A stretch of DNA of 64,000 nucleotides from Capronia americana (Eukaryota; Ascomycota; Eurotiomycetes; Chaetothyriales; Herpotrichiellaceae): the NCBI GenBank assembly GCA_016110215.1, contig JADWQD010000008.1, positions 868,001 to 932,000 on the forward strand. Direction: 5' to 3'. The translations under genes and the position numbers were made by a program. Within the stretch, counting starts at the first letter, position 1. Every line of letters begins with the position of its first letter. Positions 10,908 through 20,619 of the stretch are shown piece after piece. The notes under the pieces are model-generated. The model was not told the DNA's origin, ran no database searches, and saw only the letters and a program-made list of their open reading frames with translations.

Positions 10908-11390
10908 ATGGATGCACGCTGCCAATGCGGGCAGATCCGCTTCGTGACGCCCCTCGCCGCGCCCCTCGCGCTGTACATCTGCCACTGCACGGAATGCCGC
11001 CACCAGTCGTCCTCGACGTATGGCATGACTGCTATTTTTCCGTATTTCGATATCAAGCAATACGCACCCAATCCCCACGCGATAGGCATGTACAGTCGGC
11101 CCAACCCGACCGGGCGCACGAACGGGTATTTTTGCACGAAATGCGGAAGTCGCCTGGTTCATGTGCATGTGTCTGTGTCTGAGTCTGTTGAGGGGGGCCA
11201 AGGCGGGGCCGGGCGCACAGACATACCGGCGGCCATGTTGAGCGTCAAGGCAGGTTGTCTGGAAGGGTTGAGTAAGGAGATGATGAGGAAGGCGGTCCAC
11301 ATTTGGACGAGATCTGCCGTGGTGGACATTCCGGAAGGGGTCGAGCAGTATGAGGAAGAGCCACCGGGCGGGAGTTTCGCAGAGGAATGA
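10908..11390 (+). CDS. GFA/CENP-V-family zinc protein
   Basis: Single exon, 160 residues, starting at the ATG at 10908 (MDARCQCGQIRF). The zinc ligands of the glutathione-dependent formaldehyde-activating (GFA) fold are visible: Cys5 and Cys7 in CQCG, Cys25, Cys27 and Cys30 in CHCTEC, and a CTKCG pair near residue 85. The family ranges from formaldehyde-glutathione adduct formation to uncharacterised small-molecule binding, so the substrate cannot be assigned. The length is normal for fungal members. The C-terminal 50 residues after the last zinc pair are polar and end in GGSFAEE. Probably cytosolic, since no signal or membrane segment is seen. Confidence 0.85.
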   Translation: MDARCQCGQIRFVTPLAAPLALYICHCTECRHQSSSTYGMTAIFPYFDIKQYAPNPHAIGMYSRPNPTGRTNGYFCTKCGSRLVHVHVSVSESVEGGQGGAGRTDIPAAMLSVKAGCLEGLSKEMMRKAVHIWTRSAVVDIPEGVEQYEEEPPGGSFAEE

Positions 11391-11484
11391 TCGACCCGCG
11401 AAGGAAGATGGGTGAGTCGCTGGTCTGGCGATCGGTGTGCAACCCGAACGTGCAACGAGGGAGGACGCTTCGCCGCATTCATCA

Positions 11485-11694
11485 TCATTGCAGTTCTGGC
11501 GGCGCGTGGGCCAGTTGGGGCGGCTTTTTCGGTTGTTGTTTCTCGCCCGGCGTGGCGCCCCCGTCGTTCAAGTCGGCTTTGAGTTGTTGGCGGGCGCGCT
11601 CACGCTCGGCGTTGTCGTATTCCTCTTCGTCCTTATCTTTACGATCGCAGCACCAGCAGCACATGAGCATGAACCAGTCTACCGGGTCGAACAT
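11485..11694 (-). CDS. Small protein with N-terminal CCWCC motif (hypothetical)
   Basis: A 69-codon frame from an ATG at 11692-11694. It starts MFDPVDWFMLMCCWCC, which is hydrophobic and Cys-rich, then switches to a highly charged Asp/Glu/Lys/Arg helix and a Pro/Gln/Lys-rich tail. Such an N-terminus would suit palmitoylation and membrane attachment, but that is inference. It lies tail-to-tail with the GFA gene, leaving 94 bases between the two stop codons. No family was recognised. A 100-codon antisense frame covers the same bases, so chance coding is possible. Confidence 0.4.
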   Translation of the reverse strand: MFDPVDWFMLMCCWCCDRKDKDEEEYDNAERERARQQLKADLNDGGATPGEKQQPKKPPQLAHAPPELQ

Positions 11695-12466
11695 TTTGGG
11701 AGTTCAGAGCTGGCGACACTCTCACTTGACGATAATTGAAGTCCTTGTGATCTAGGTGGCAAAGGAAGAGAGAGGGTTGCAGTCAGGTCAGGCGTTAGTG
11801 AAGGTGATGGTCAAGGTTGAGAATTTGCAGCACGCAAATCAGTGCAGTCTGAAATCAGGCGCCGCGCTGGGTGGGTTGGTTGGCAGGAAGAATATTCTCT
11901 CGGGGTCCGGCAGTTGAGGTTAATGTGAATGTCCTGCAAGATCTGAAGGAGGTGGCAGTGTCGTTGATTCGAGTTTGAAGACACACCTGTCTTTCGTCTA
12001 ACCACAAGGACGGTGGTTTGGCTGCTCCCTATTTCCTGTGGATTAGACTTCATGCAAGTCCGTGATACGTCAATTGGGGAATTAAGTGGTCGTGGGAGTT
12101 TGCAATGAGGCAGTGCAGTGCTACCTGCTAGGAGGGGCTTCTTTTGAGGTCAGCCTTGCGGTTTCAGCCTCTCGGAGAATTGCGCGGCGCCAGCCGTGAC
12201 GCAATGCAATAGGCTTCCTCCTCTCTTCCCCTGTGTCAGCCTCGTGTCGCGAAACGGTGCCAAGGTGTGTCTCCAGCACATTCGGACAAGGCTGGCTTGC
12301 ATTACCTGGATATGCAGTTATCTGAGTGGTCCATACTCTGCATCGAAGAATTCAAACACATTAGATAATAAACATTAGGCTACAATAATCTGCAGTTGCG
12401 ATCTTGGATATTTCTATTGCGCGCTCAAAATGGTCGTCAGGTATAAAAATGACCTCGGGCCTTCCT
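11695..12466. other. Intergenic, no gene recognised
   Basis: About 770 bases between the small hypothetical ORF and the tyrosinase stop codon. No coding frame with support, and no repeat recognised. Confidence 0.5.
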
Positions 12467-13690
12467 TCAGACGTAAATGTAGCAGAAGGGACCGCCCGTC
12501 GTCCATAACGCGTCCTGGTTCTGTATCGTCTTCGCAACAGACCCCAGAATGATAGGATCGGTCAGCTTTCCGGGAGGGCTATTGACTGGGTCCAGAGTCG
12601 ACGTGCCACCGCCAAAAGCAGTCTTCCTGTTCTTCGGGTCTTGGTTCTGCCAAATCCACCACGTGCGGTCGATCTGTGCGTGGTGCAGAAAGAAAGTCGG
12701 CTCAGCTGGTGACGCGAAGAGATCACCACCTGGGTCACCGCCCGTGGTGAAGTGACCCGCCGTGTGAACGCCATAAAAGCCACTGGCAAAGTCGCCCTGC
12801 ATGCGGCTCTGGAACGAGAGGATGTCATTGTAGTTTGAGATCAGATCGAACGAGTCGGAATCCTTCGTCCAGTTCGACGATACCCACGAAGAGATATCTC
12901 GTCGGAGGCAGCGTGGATTGTACGCAAGAGGGTTCGGGCTTGAATAATTGATAATGCCCGGGACGTCCAGAGTCGGAGAAACGGGTCCCAAGTTGACGAC
13001 GTAGTTTGCGAATGGTCCGGTGTTGACACAGCCACCTCCCTGCCCAGGGGGGATGGGGTTCAGTCCTGTCGGCAGAGCATTTGTCTGGCCGTGTGGCGCA
13101 TACTGACCGTTTCCGGACATGCTAGAGTCGCTGCCATCGAAGAGAGGAGAGTGAAGAGGGTCGAACGCGTACTTTCCCCAGTTCCAGTATGGCTGATACC
13201 CTGTATAACCACATTCGTTGCGAAGGGCTTGCTCGAATGCCCACGTAAAGTATCGATGCCACGCCAGGAAGTTGGCAGTGCCATGTATAAATAAGGTAGA
13301 GTTAATATGCGTGGCAACAAAGTCGTCATATCGAGATCTGGCCCCTGGTGCGAAGCTGGGATCCTTGGTTGGCTTCGATTGCAAACATAACTCGGCGGCG
13401 ATGTACTCTTTTCGTTCGTCCTTTGAGAGGGTAGACCACTCTCGGCGAACCGCAGCATTGAGCAGATTGCAGCCTCCGCTTGGCGGGTTCGTAAGCTCGT
13501 AGAAGGCCAGGTTGACGAGACCCTTTGCGGCCAAAATATCCGTCTGAATCGTCGAGGCAGGTAACCAAAACGACGAAGAGGCGGCTGAAATGGAAGTGTC
13601 GCGCTCAGAAAAGCCGCCGTCCACAGACGCTGGAGCAGCGCGGACCCCCAATACGGCCAGAAGGGCCGGGACAAGGAGTTGAAGATGCAT
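12467..13690 (-). CDS. Secreted tyrosinase (short form)
   Basis: Single exon, 407 residues, ATG at 13688-13690. A signal peptide is clear (about residues 1-19, cleavage expected after GVRAAPA). Type-3 copper ligands are in place. The CuA site has His128, His136 (in FIHGTANF) and His145 (in AWHRYF). The CuB site has His309, His313 and the pair at 336-337 (FFLHHAQIDRTWW). The enzyme should oxidise mono- or diphenols with O2, leading to quinones and melanin-type pigments. The end (GGPFCYIYV) is the usual stop of short secreted fungal tyrosinases, without the long inhibitory C-terminal domain of the intracellular forms. Asn-X-Ser/Thr glycosylation sites are present. Whether it is a true tyrosinase, a catechol oxidase or an o-aminophenol oxidase cannot be told from sequence alone. 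Confidence 0.93.
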   Translation of the reverse strand: MHLQLLVPALLAVLGVRAAPASVDGGFSERDTSISAASSSFWLPASTIQTDILAAKGLVNLAFYELTNPPSGGCNLLNAAVRREWSTLSKDERKEYIAAELCLQSKPTKDPSFAPGARSRYDDFVATHINSTLFIHGTANFLAWHRYFTWAFEQALRNECGYTGYQPYWNWGKYAFDPLHSPLFDGSDSSMSGNGQYAPHGQTNALPTGLNPIPPGQGGGCVNTGPFANYVVNLGPVSPTLDVPGIINYSSPNPLAYNPRCLRRDISSWVSSNWTKDSDSFDLISNYNDILSFQSRMQGDFASGFYGVHTAGHFTTGGDPGGDLFASPAEPTFFLHHAQIDRTWWIWQNQDPKNRKTAFGGGTSTLDPVNSPPGKLTDPIILGSVAKTIQNQDALWTTGGPFCYIYV

Positions 13691-13860
13691 CGTTGGAATT
13701 GCTCAAGGATAGGATAGAGTTGAGCAACTGAAGCTCTCGTCAAGAAAGAAAGAGAGTGGACGGTAGATACCTGAAGTCAGGATCACACCAAAAGGTACGC
13801 TTGTCGCGGAGGCGAATGGCTCTAGAGGAGAGAGACGCGCTGATCACTGGGGATTCGCGT

Positions 13861-13869
13861 GCTTTATAG
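13861..13869 (-). promoter_or_regulatory. TATA-like site upstream of tyrosinase
   Basis: TCTATAAAG on the minus strand about 175 bases before the start codon. A plausible TATA element; position alone supports it. Confidence 0.3.
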
Positions 13870-15859
13870 ATCTCGCATCCACACTCCGATCACCACCACG
13901 AGGTCCTTATCTGGCCACGCGAGATCTCAGACAGGAGAGCGAGATGGATTTGACGAAAGCTTTAGAGAATCGATAGTCCTTCGAAGGACGCGCGTTTGGG
14001 CGTTGCAGATATCTAGACAGTAGGAACTATCGAATGTTCGTCAGTAGCCCGAGCGAGCGCCTACCGAGATTTGTCGATGAGTCCAGCCAGTTGGCCGGCC
14101 AAATCACTGTACAAGAGATAGCAGGAGCCTGGCTTGACATATGTGAAGAGATTGGTTGTACGAAGAGCGTGTGGGTGAAACCCTGCAGTTGGATGGAGTC
14201 TCGCCATCTTCGGGCCACATGCTGATCATTTCGGTTCGGGGAGCGTATCAGTGTTTGAGTTCGGCAGTTCTGTATAGAACTGGAGAGGGTCTGGAAAATT
14301 GCAGGTGAAAAACCCTCATGTAACGGTAGCGAGTACGCACCCACAGTGCGACAAGGGTCGGTCAATCTTCGAAGACCCTTCCGGCGGAGGATCTGGAGGT
14401 TTCAATAGTCCTCCTAAGTACCTTGGTTCAGAGAGAAGTTCAACGGTGACCTCAAGCTATACTGTGTATACAAATGATCGCCTCGAGTGACTTGGAAGAG
14501 CTGATTGTTCGTTCGGGACACAGTGGCGAGGAAGAGCAGGATGGTGTTTTGGTCCATGGACCGACCCCCGCATTTCACGCGAAGGTTCCTTAGGCTCCTT
14601 AGGCTGCACGGATCAAATTTAGGCTAGCCCGTAAAAGGGCTAGGGAAGCTTAGGGGCGTTGGCACCATGGCCTAATTCTGACCCCATCATCTTGACTGCA
14701 TTCTCCCCATTCTTTTCTCGTCAATTTGCACGGTTGCGTTAACGGCCTGTTGCTTCGTCTCCTCCTAAAGCGACCGCAAAGTACCTCCTTCTCTTTGATG
14801 TCACTGGGTCCCAAGGAAAGGCTTTACAGTTGACTTTGCATCTAACTATGGTAGAGAGCATGATGCTGGGTGCGATTTCGCCTCAGGGGTAAACAAACTC
14901 TGTCGGAGCACCCCGGAGTCATGCATCCAAGGGCCGACACATCCTTGGCTTCCTTGCATTTACTCCGTTCTCGAGCCAGGGTCATTGAAGCTAGAGAACA
15001 AGCACAAAGTTTCGCCCGATTTCATGGAGTAACTTGTGCCTGGCTTTCAACCTCGATTCCAGCATGATCCCTGCTGACAGCATAGCTGCGGGTCCCTTTT
15101 CTCAGCACCGGTCGGAAATGCGAATTTGCATAGTAACAAAAACCCAGATGCAGCTTCTTCACCGAATGGGTTTCCTGAACTCGGCGCCACCGTCACGCCG
15201 ATCCCGGCAAACGTGCCTACGAGTACACAGTACGAGCAGGTGCTAATGCCTTCCCTCCTTGAAGTTTCTATGGTCCACTTCCGCCATGTTGGAGTCATGA
15301 AACCGGCGTATCATGGGAATAGCCTCGTGCTCGCGGGTCGAAGCTCTTGTTGACTACTCCGTAGGCAAACGCTGGGGATTGTTATCGCTAGCAGCGTTGC
15401 ACCCAGCGCCGTCCACAGCGGGAAGCAAGTGTGCGTTGGCGCTCGACTAAATGGCAGACAAGGCGCGAAATCCGTTCCACCCAGGCAATCTGCGACATGA
15501 CCTTACTTGAAGCTGGTTGTGGGATCTGCCAGTGGTTTTGGTTTGAGGATAGGGGCCGCTAAGGATTCGTAGCGAAGCAGGCCTCGCCTATTCTGCTAGA
15601 AGCTCAGCATACCTTGAAACTTGTGCAAGAGGGGAAGGACTCCGAGAAGACATACGCCCTGGTTTTTTCTAACGTCAAGCGAGCTCACATCAGGTACTAT
15701 GTACGCCTCGGTCCCATTAACAATTTGGGACAGTGAGCATTGTTAAATGCTCCTTCGTCCAACATCTCGTGTCGATCAGCTCGCACTGTCAAGCGTTACA
15801 GCTCGTCTGGCATCACCACTTCCGGATGATGTGCAGTTATTGCGCTTTCTACCAATACC
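13870..15859. other. Intergenic, about 2 kb, no gene recognised
   Basis: Between the divergent tyrosinase and SAT4/rhodopsin-family genes. Many short frames but none with a family signature. Contains the small palindrome at 14624-14643 and no other recognised element. Confidence 0.5.
14624..14643 (+). repeat. Short perfect inverted repeat
   Basis: CTAGCCC and GGGCTAG separated by six bases; a 7-bp hairpin in non-coding DNA, close to repeated CCTTAGGCT units at about 14589-14605. No function assigned. Confidence 0.6.
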
Positions 15860-17151
15860 ATGGTCATCCCGGGGCTTCTTCTTCTTCTCAAACGGCAGAC
15901 TTCCGATGCTTCTGCACAGTACCAAAATGACAACAACTCGGGCGCCCTCCTGGCAATACATGGCACCTTCTGCGGGGCCGCGGTCCTCACAGTTGTGCTC
16001 AGACTCTACGTGAGAATTTTTATGCTGAAGAGTCTGGGAGTGGACGACTACATCATGCTTGCTGCTGCGGTGAGTTCCCGAACCTGCGCTCCTGGCGCGA
16101 TACGAACTAACGACTAATCGTCCTCCAGATCTGCGAAATCGGCGTCATTATCTGTTTTGTAGGAGAAAGCAAAGCCGGCGCATTGGGAAGACATACATTA
16201 CTCGTCAACACAGACGACTACACGCTCTTTTCGCACTGGCGGTTTTTCCACTCAATCATCATCATGGTTGGAATCAGTCTTGTCAAGATCTCAATCGCCT
16301 TCTTCCTGCGCAGATTCGTGCAGGGCAAAATCTACCAGCGCTTCCTGATGGGCTGCATCGTCTTTCTCGTAGCCTTTACGATTTCCTGTGCCGGAACCTT
16401 GATCTTCAACTGCGGCACCAAAGTCGATGCCAATTGGGACTTCTCACTTCGTGCAACTGGACAAGCGAAGTGCTTCACCAACAATACATTCACCAACATT
16501 GGCATCTTCAACAGCAGCGTCAACATTGCAACCGATGTGCTGTTCGCGCTCCTGCCAATACCTGTGGTGTGGAAGCTGCAGGCAAATCTGCGTACGAAGC
16601 TCACCTTGTGTTTCGTTCTGAGCTTGGGCATCTTCGCCTGCATCTCGAGTATCATCAAGACAGTCAAGCAGGCACATGCGCTGGAGGATCCCGACTGGAC
16701 ATTCCATGATTCGTTCTTCATGTGGAACAACATCGAATTCAACATTGGAATTCTTGCCGCGTCATTACCCTCACTGCGACCCTTGTTTGCGAAAATTCTG
16801 GGCGCCACGTCAAGATTCACATCCAACAACAGCCGCAACCCACGCCAGTATTATGATCAGGACGGGCTCGCCTACGGCAAAAGCAAAACCGACAAGCGCT
16901 CTACTCGCAAGCCAGCCAGCCACTACTATCAGTTTGGCTCCCGGCAGTCGACGGAGCTAGGGGACTTGCATCGCGGGGCCAGCACGAAAATGGGAGGCGT
17001 TACCAGCACGGTGACTGCGGGTGATGACAACAGCGACAAGATCATGTTAGAAGAAGAATTCCACGCCGTCAGCACCGACAGTCAGTGGACGACCCAACCC
17101 GTCCACGGCGCCATTACCAAGACAACAACCGTACGTGTCTCAGAGTACTGA
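15860..17151 (+). CDS. SAT4/rhodopsin-domain seven-helix membrane protein
   Basis: Two exons, 15860..16069 and 16129..17151, with a 59-base intron (GTGAGT...CTCCAG) in phase 0. The product is 410 residues. Seven hydrophobic segments occupy residues about 25-310, with the conserved tract LGVDDYIMLAAA in the first cytoplasmic turn region and Cys-containing loops typical of the fungal integral membrane family (SAT4/CFEM-less, Pth11-related). The tail after about residue 315 is cytoplasmic, polar and rich in Ser, Thr and Asp. No N-terminal CFEM Cys pattern is present. The family is numerous in Pezizomycotina and some members act as surface receptors. The ligand and pathway are unknown. Confidence 0.88.
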
Positions 17152-18428
17152 GGACACGGGCGACTTCACTGCACGAGGCGTGATTGAATGATAGAGCACT
17201 CCATGTCGAGCCACCGAGTGCGCTTGGGAGACAATGGATCACGAAACATATCCGAGAAGAATGAGGAGATGACTTCAACGGCCACGATACGTCTGCACGC
17301 TCCTGTAGCGACAGACCCGAACGTCATTTGGAGACGACTGTAAATGAGGGCATCGAGGTGACACCTCGGTTGTAAATCTTGTATGATATCTATGATATAC
17401 AATATTATCATGTATATATTTTTTGGGTCTACCTCATACAAGCTGTGTTGAAACGGTCTTATCCGCCAGAGGTACTGTGTAGGTGGCTGATGAGGTGGCT
17501 GGGAGCCAAATCGCAGATCATCACGACTGCCAGGGGATTACCTGGAATGCCGCTCCCGCCTGCATCCTGGATGCTTCAGCAAGGCTCGAAACACCGGCCT
17601 ACTGTGGTACGCCCCCTGGAAATGTCAGCAACGCCTCCCGGAAGTAAGTAGCCTGGCATGCGGCTCCACTCCTCTACTGTCTACGAGCGGAATTAGCCCA
17701 GCATGCCATGTCGGTCCCAGCTTACTGCAGTCTACCCTTGAAATCGTCTAATGAAACGCGCTTTGTGGGCCCCTGTCGCTTTACACAGCCAATATACGAG
17801 GTAGCTATACACAGAAGACAGTCTCAGACCTCTAGAACATACTCAAACCAGGGTTAGAAACTTTCCTTCCTCGCCCTCGGACTTTCAGCAACCTTGTAAG
17901 TACTGATGATATTACTTACTGTTTATTCCTGGGAAAGGAGTCACTATTAAACTGTCCTCCTGGTATCTTATCTTATAGCAACCTGATTATCCTGAATGCT
18001 ATTGGAGGGAGGCTTTTCTTACTGTATATGAATTCCGGAAAGGTCCTACTGGAATGCTTTCGAAATCCTATTTTAGGCTCTAGCCACTAAATTATACATA
18101 TTGTGGTTGTGTTGGGGGCACTACTGTATTGAACAGAGTTACTCGCTGCCAGACGAGCCTGGCAAAAGGGAGGGAGCTGCCACGGAATTAGTTTGGGCAA
18201 CAGTCTAGCGTTCAAGGAACGTAGCCGTCTCTGTATCTGGCAGATGGTAACATGAAGCAGGGGACATCGGGCTTCTGGCTGTCGATGCTATTGGGTGAAG
18301 AAATCGGGTGACGATGGCTCTTCCCCTTAGGCCGGTGCTGAAGACATACGATGTCTGTCCGTCGAGCTTATGGGATGGCAGGCCACAATCAAGCATCCGT
18401 GTCTTTCATGCCTACCATACGGTACCGT
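17152..18428. other. Intergenic with an AT-rich patch
   Basis: Convergent gap between the membrane protein and the HET gene. The part at about 17880-18110 is visibly richer in A and T than the surroundings and has no open frame of note. It may be the remains of an old mobile element, but no terminal repeats were found. Confidence 0.45.
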
Positions 18429-20619
18429 CTAAATAATTGTAAATTCGTACCAGTCGTCTCCTCTGCTCTCAAAAAATACTTCAGGCATGTCCATGGCATC
18501 GAATGCATCCTTCAAAGGACCAAAATTATCTCGTTCCAGCTCTTCAGGATCGCCGCCGAAGATAGTACATAGCTGCCTTTGCTTTTGCTCCTCCTCCAAT
18601 GAACGTGGAAGAAGATCATCAACTCGGAAGGCACCAATACGCTTGTACTGGCCTCTCTGCAGTCCAGTCAACCGTAGTATGGTTCCTTCGAATGGTCTGT
18701 CGTCGGTATCTTCACCTTGCACGATCCCAAACATTACGAGATGATTTTGCTGCTCAGCACCATCCTCGATTATTTCCATTTCGTTGTCCTCGTCGAATAT
18801 GAGGTCAACACACTCAATCTCGACACCAGATCCAAGCAATCTCAGTATTTTCGGGCCCTCTTGATCCATGTGGTTTGTTGCATATGCGGTGACGGCCCTG
18901 CATAAAGGACCCCGCATGCGAATGAAACCCGAAGAGACTGCGCCAAATGAGTCGGATTCATGATGTATATCCATATAGATGAGATTTGCCCATAGTGTTT
19001 GTCTCCGATGGGGATATGGAAATATGACTCCACCGTTGTACGATGCCCATGACCATGAGGGTGCAATGTATGTCGGCTGCCGATTGCCAACACAGAAGGG
19101 GGATGCGGACCACGTCAATTGCATTTCGAAATCGTGGTTCCAGTGACCTGCATAGTATTGCAATGGCTCGTCGCTCCGTAGCATGCTCTGCATGTATTTT
19201 GCAACACCAGATATTGCGATGAGTTTGTCCGTCTCTACTGACAGTTTGCCCTGGCTGTAAAATCTGACGATTTCGGCCCATTGATGCAAGAATAGGAATT
19301 TTGCATGGTCAGGGTTATTAATCGGTACCGTGGGACGGGCCAGATATGTCCTCTTCACGAAAAACTTGCCCTCAAGCTTCCCTGTTACATCTGACTCGGA
19401 TGCGATGCAGTCGTCACACTCCCAAACCACCTTATGCCGTAGAAAATGGACAGTGCGTGGCGCAAGAAGGCGCTCTTGGGCAACCCAAGCCCTGCTTCCA
19501 AGTGGTGCATGGTCGAGAATATTGCCGTGTCCATTCGGGTATAGGACAACTGGCCTGCGCCGCCAGCCTATAGGTGCGTATGTCAGACGTACAGCAAGAG
19601 CATTTACCGATTTCCAGGATCTCTGAGAGAAGAGACCTCCGTAAGAGTCCGTAGATACATTCGCCCCAATATTGACAAACGACCCCATGTAAACAGACGA
19701 CATACGGGCACATTCGGAAGCCCAGTCATCCGGGCTATCTTGGATGATACAAAGGGAGTCAATCCATAGGTAGTCCAGGCCGAAGGCTTTTGTGAGCCCG
19801 ACAGCTTCTTGAAAAGTCCGTGGCAGCGAGGCAATATCAATACCCCCCGAAAAAGCTTGTAACTTGTTCTGTTCCAACTTCAGAGGCATATTCTGACCCC
19901 AGCAATGACTCAGAGTCGCGTATTTTGAACCTCGAGGTATCTGATGAGAGTGTCGTAGATAGATTCGAGGACCTGGGTCAAAAGCCCCCACCTGTAGCAA
20001 GCGAGTAGGCATCTGGCATTGTCGCTCCGACCTTCTTTGCGCACATCTCGTGTGCGTCATTTCACATTCCCTTAGCCAATAATGGATGTCGTTGAATGTC
20101 TCCCAGGACCCCGTAGAAGGTTGCACGCGCTTCAGAAGTCGTTCTGATAAAAGCACCGTGAGTATGTACCGGCAACAGTGCAGCAGTTCACATACTCAAC
20201 TGATGTTCATCCTCAAGTGGGTGGCAATGCAACTCGCAGATGATGACACGATTGATGACTGGTGGTCTCGGTCTTGCTTCCTCGAAGCTAAGGTGAGGCA
20301 TAGCAGGACGGCCCTCGAGCGGGATTCCAGAGTACCAAACAACTGCCACGATTTGTGGCTCGCTCTCTCCCTCGCGATCCAGTTCGTCCAAATACTTACG
20401 CTGCTCCGGAGGTGCGATCTCTAATAAGATTAGGCTGCGCAGATGGCAGCCATCAGCAGCCGAATCCACAAGTTGCCGCATATTATGAAAATCCATGACC
20501 GCCTGGGCGCCAGTCTGCTGCATTCCTATCAGAGCTAAATATGAACGACACATTCTACAGCAGTCGTCTTCAGATCGCGGCATCCAAGCTCTTCGCTGTA
20601 GTCGACCTGTTGAATACAT
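18429..20619 (-). CDS. HET-domain (heterokaryon incompatibility) protein
   Basis: Two exons, 20196..20619 and 18429..20143, with a 52-base intron (donor GTATGT, acceptor TATCAG), give 712 residues. Exon 1 encodes an N-terminal extension with a CCRMC cysteine cluster and the tract PEQRKYLDELD. The HET domain spans about residues 215-360, with the usual landmarks YATLSHCWG, LPRTFQEAV, YLWIDSLCIIQD and GLFSQR. A long C-terminal region contains PSWSWAS, the second conserved block of HET proteins. HET proteins trigger cell death on fusion of unlike mycelia, or act in defence-like responses. There is no NACHT, ankyrin or WD40 partner domain here. Nothing adjacent looks like an incompatibility partner. 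Confidence 0.92.
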
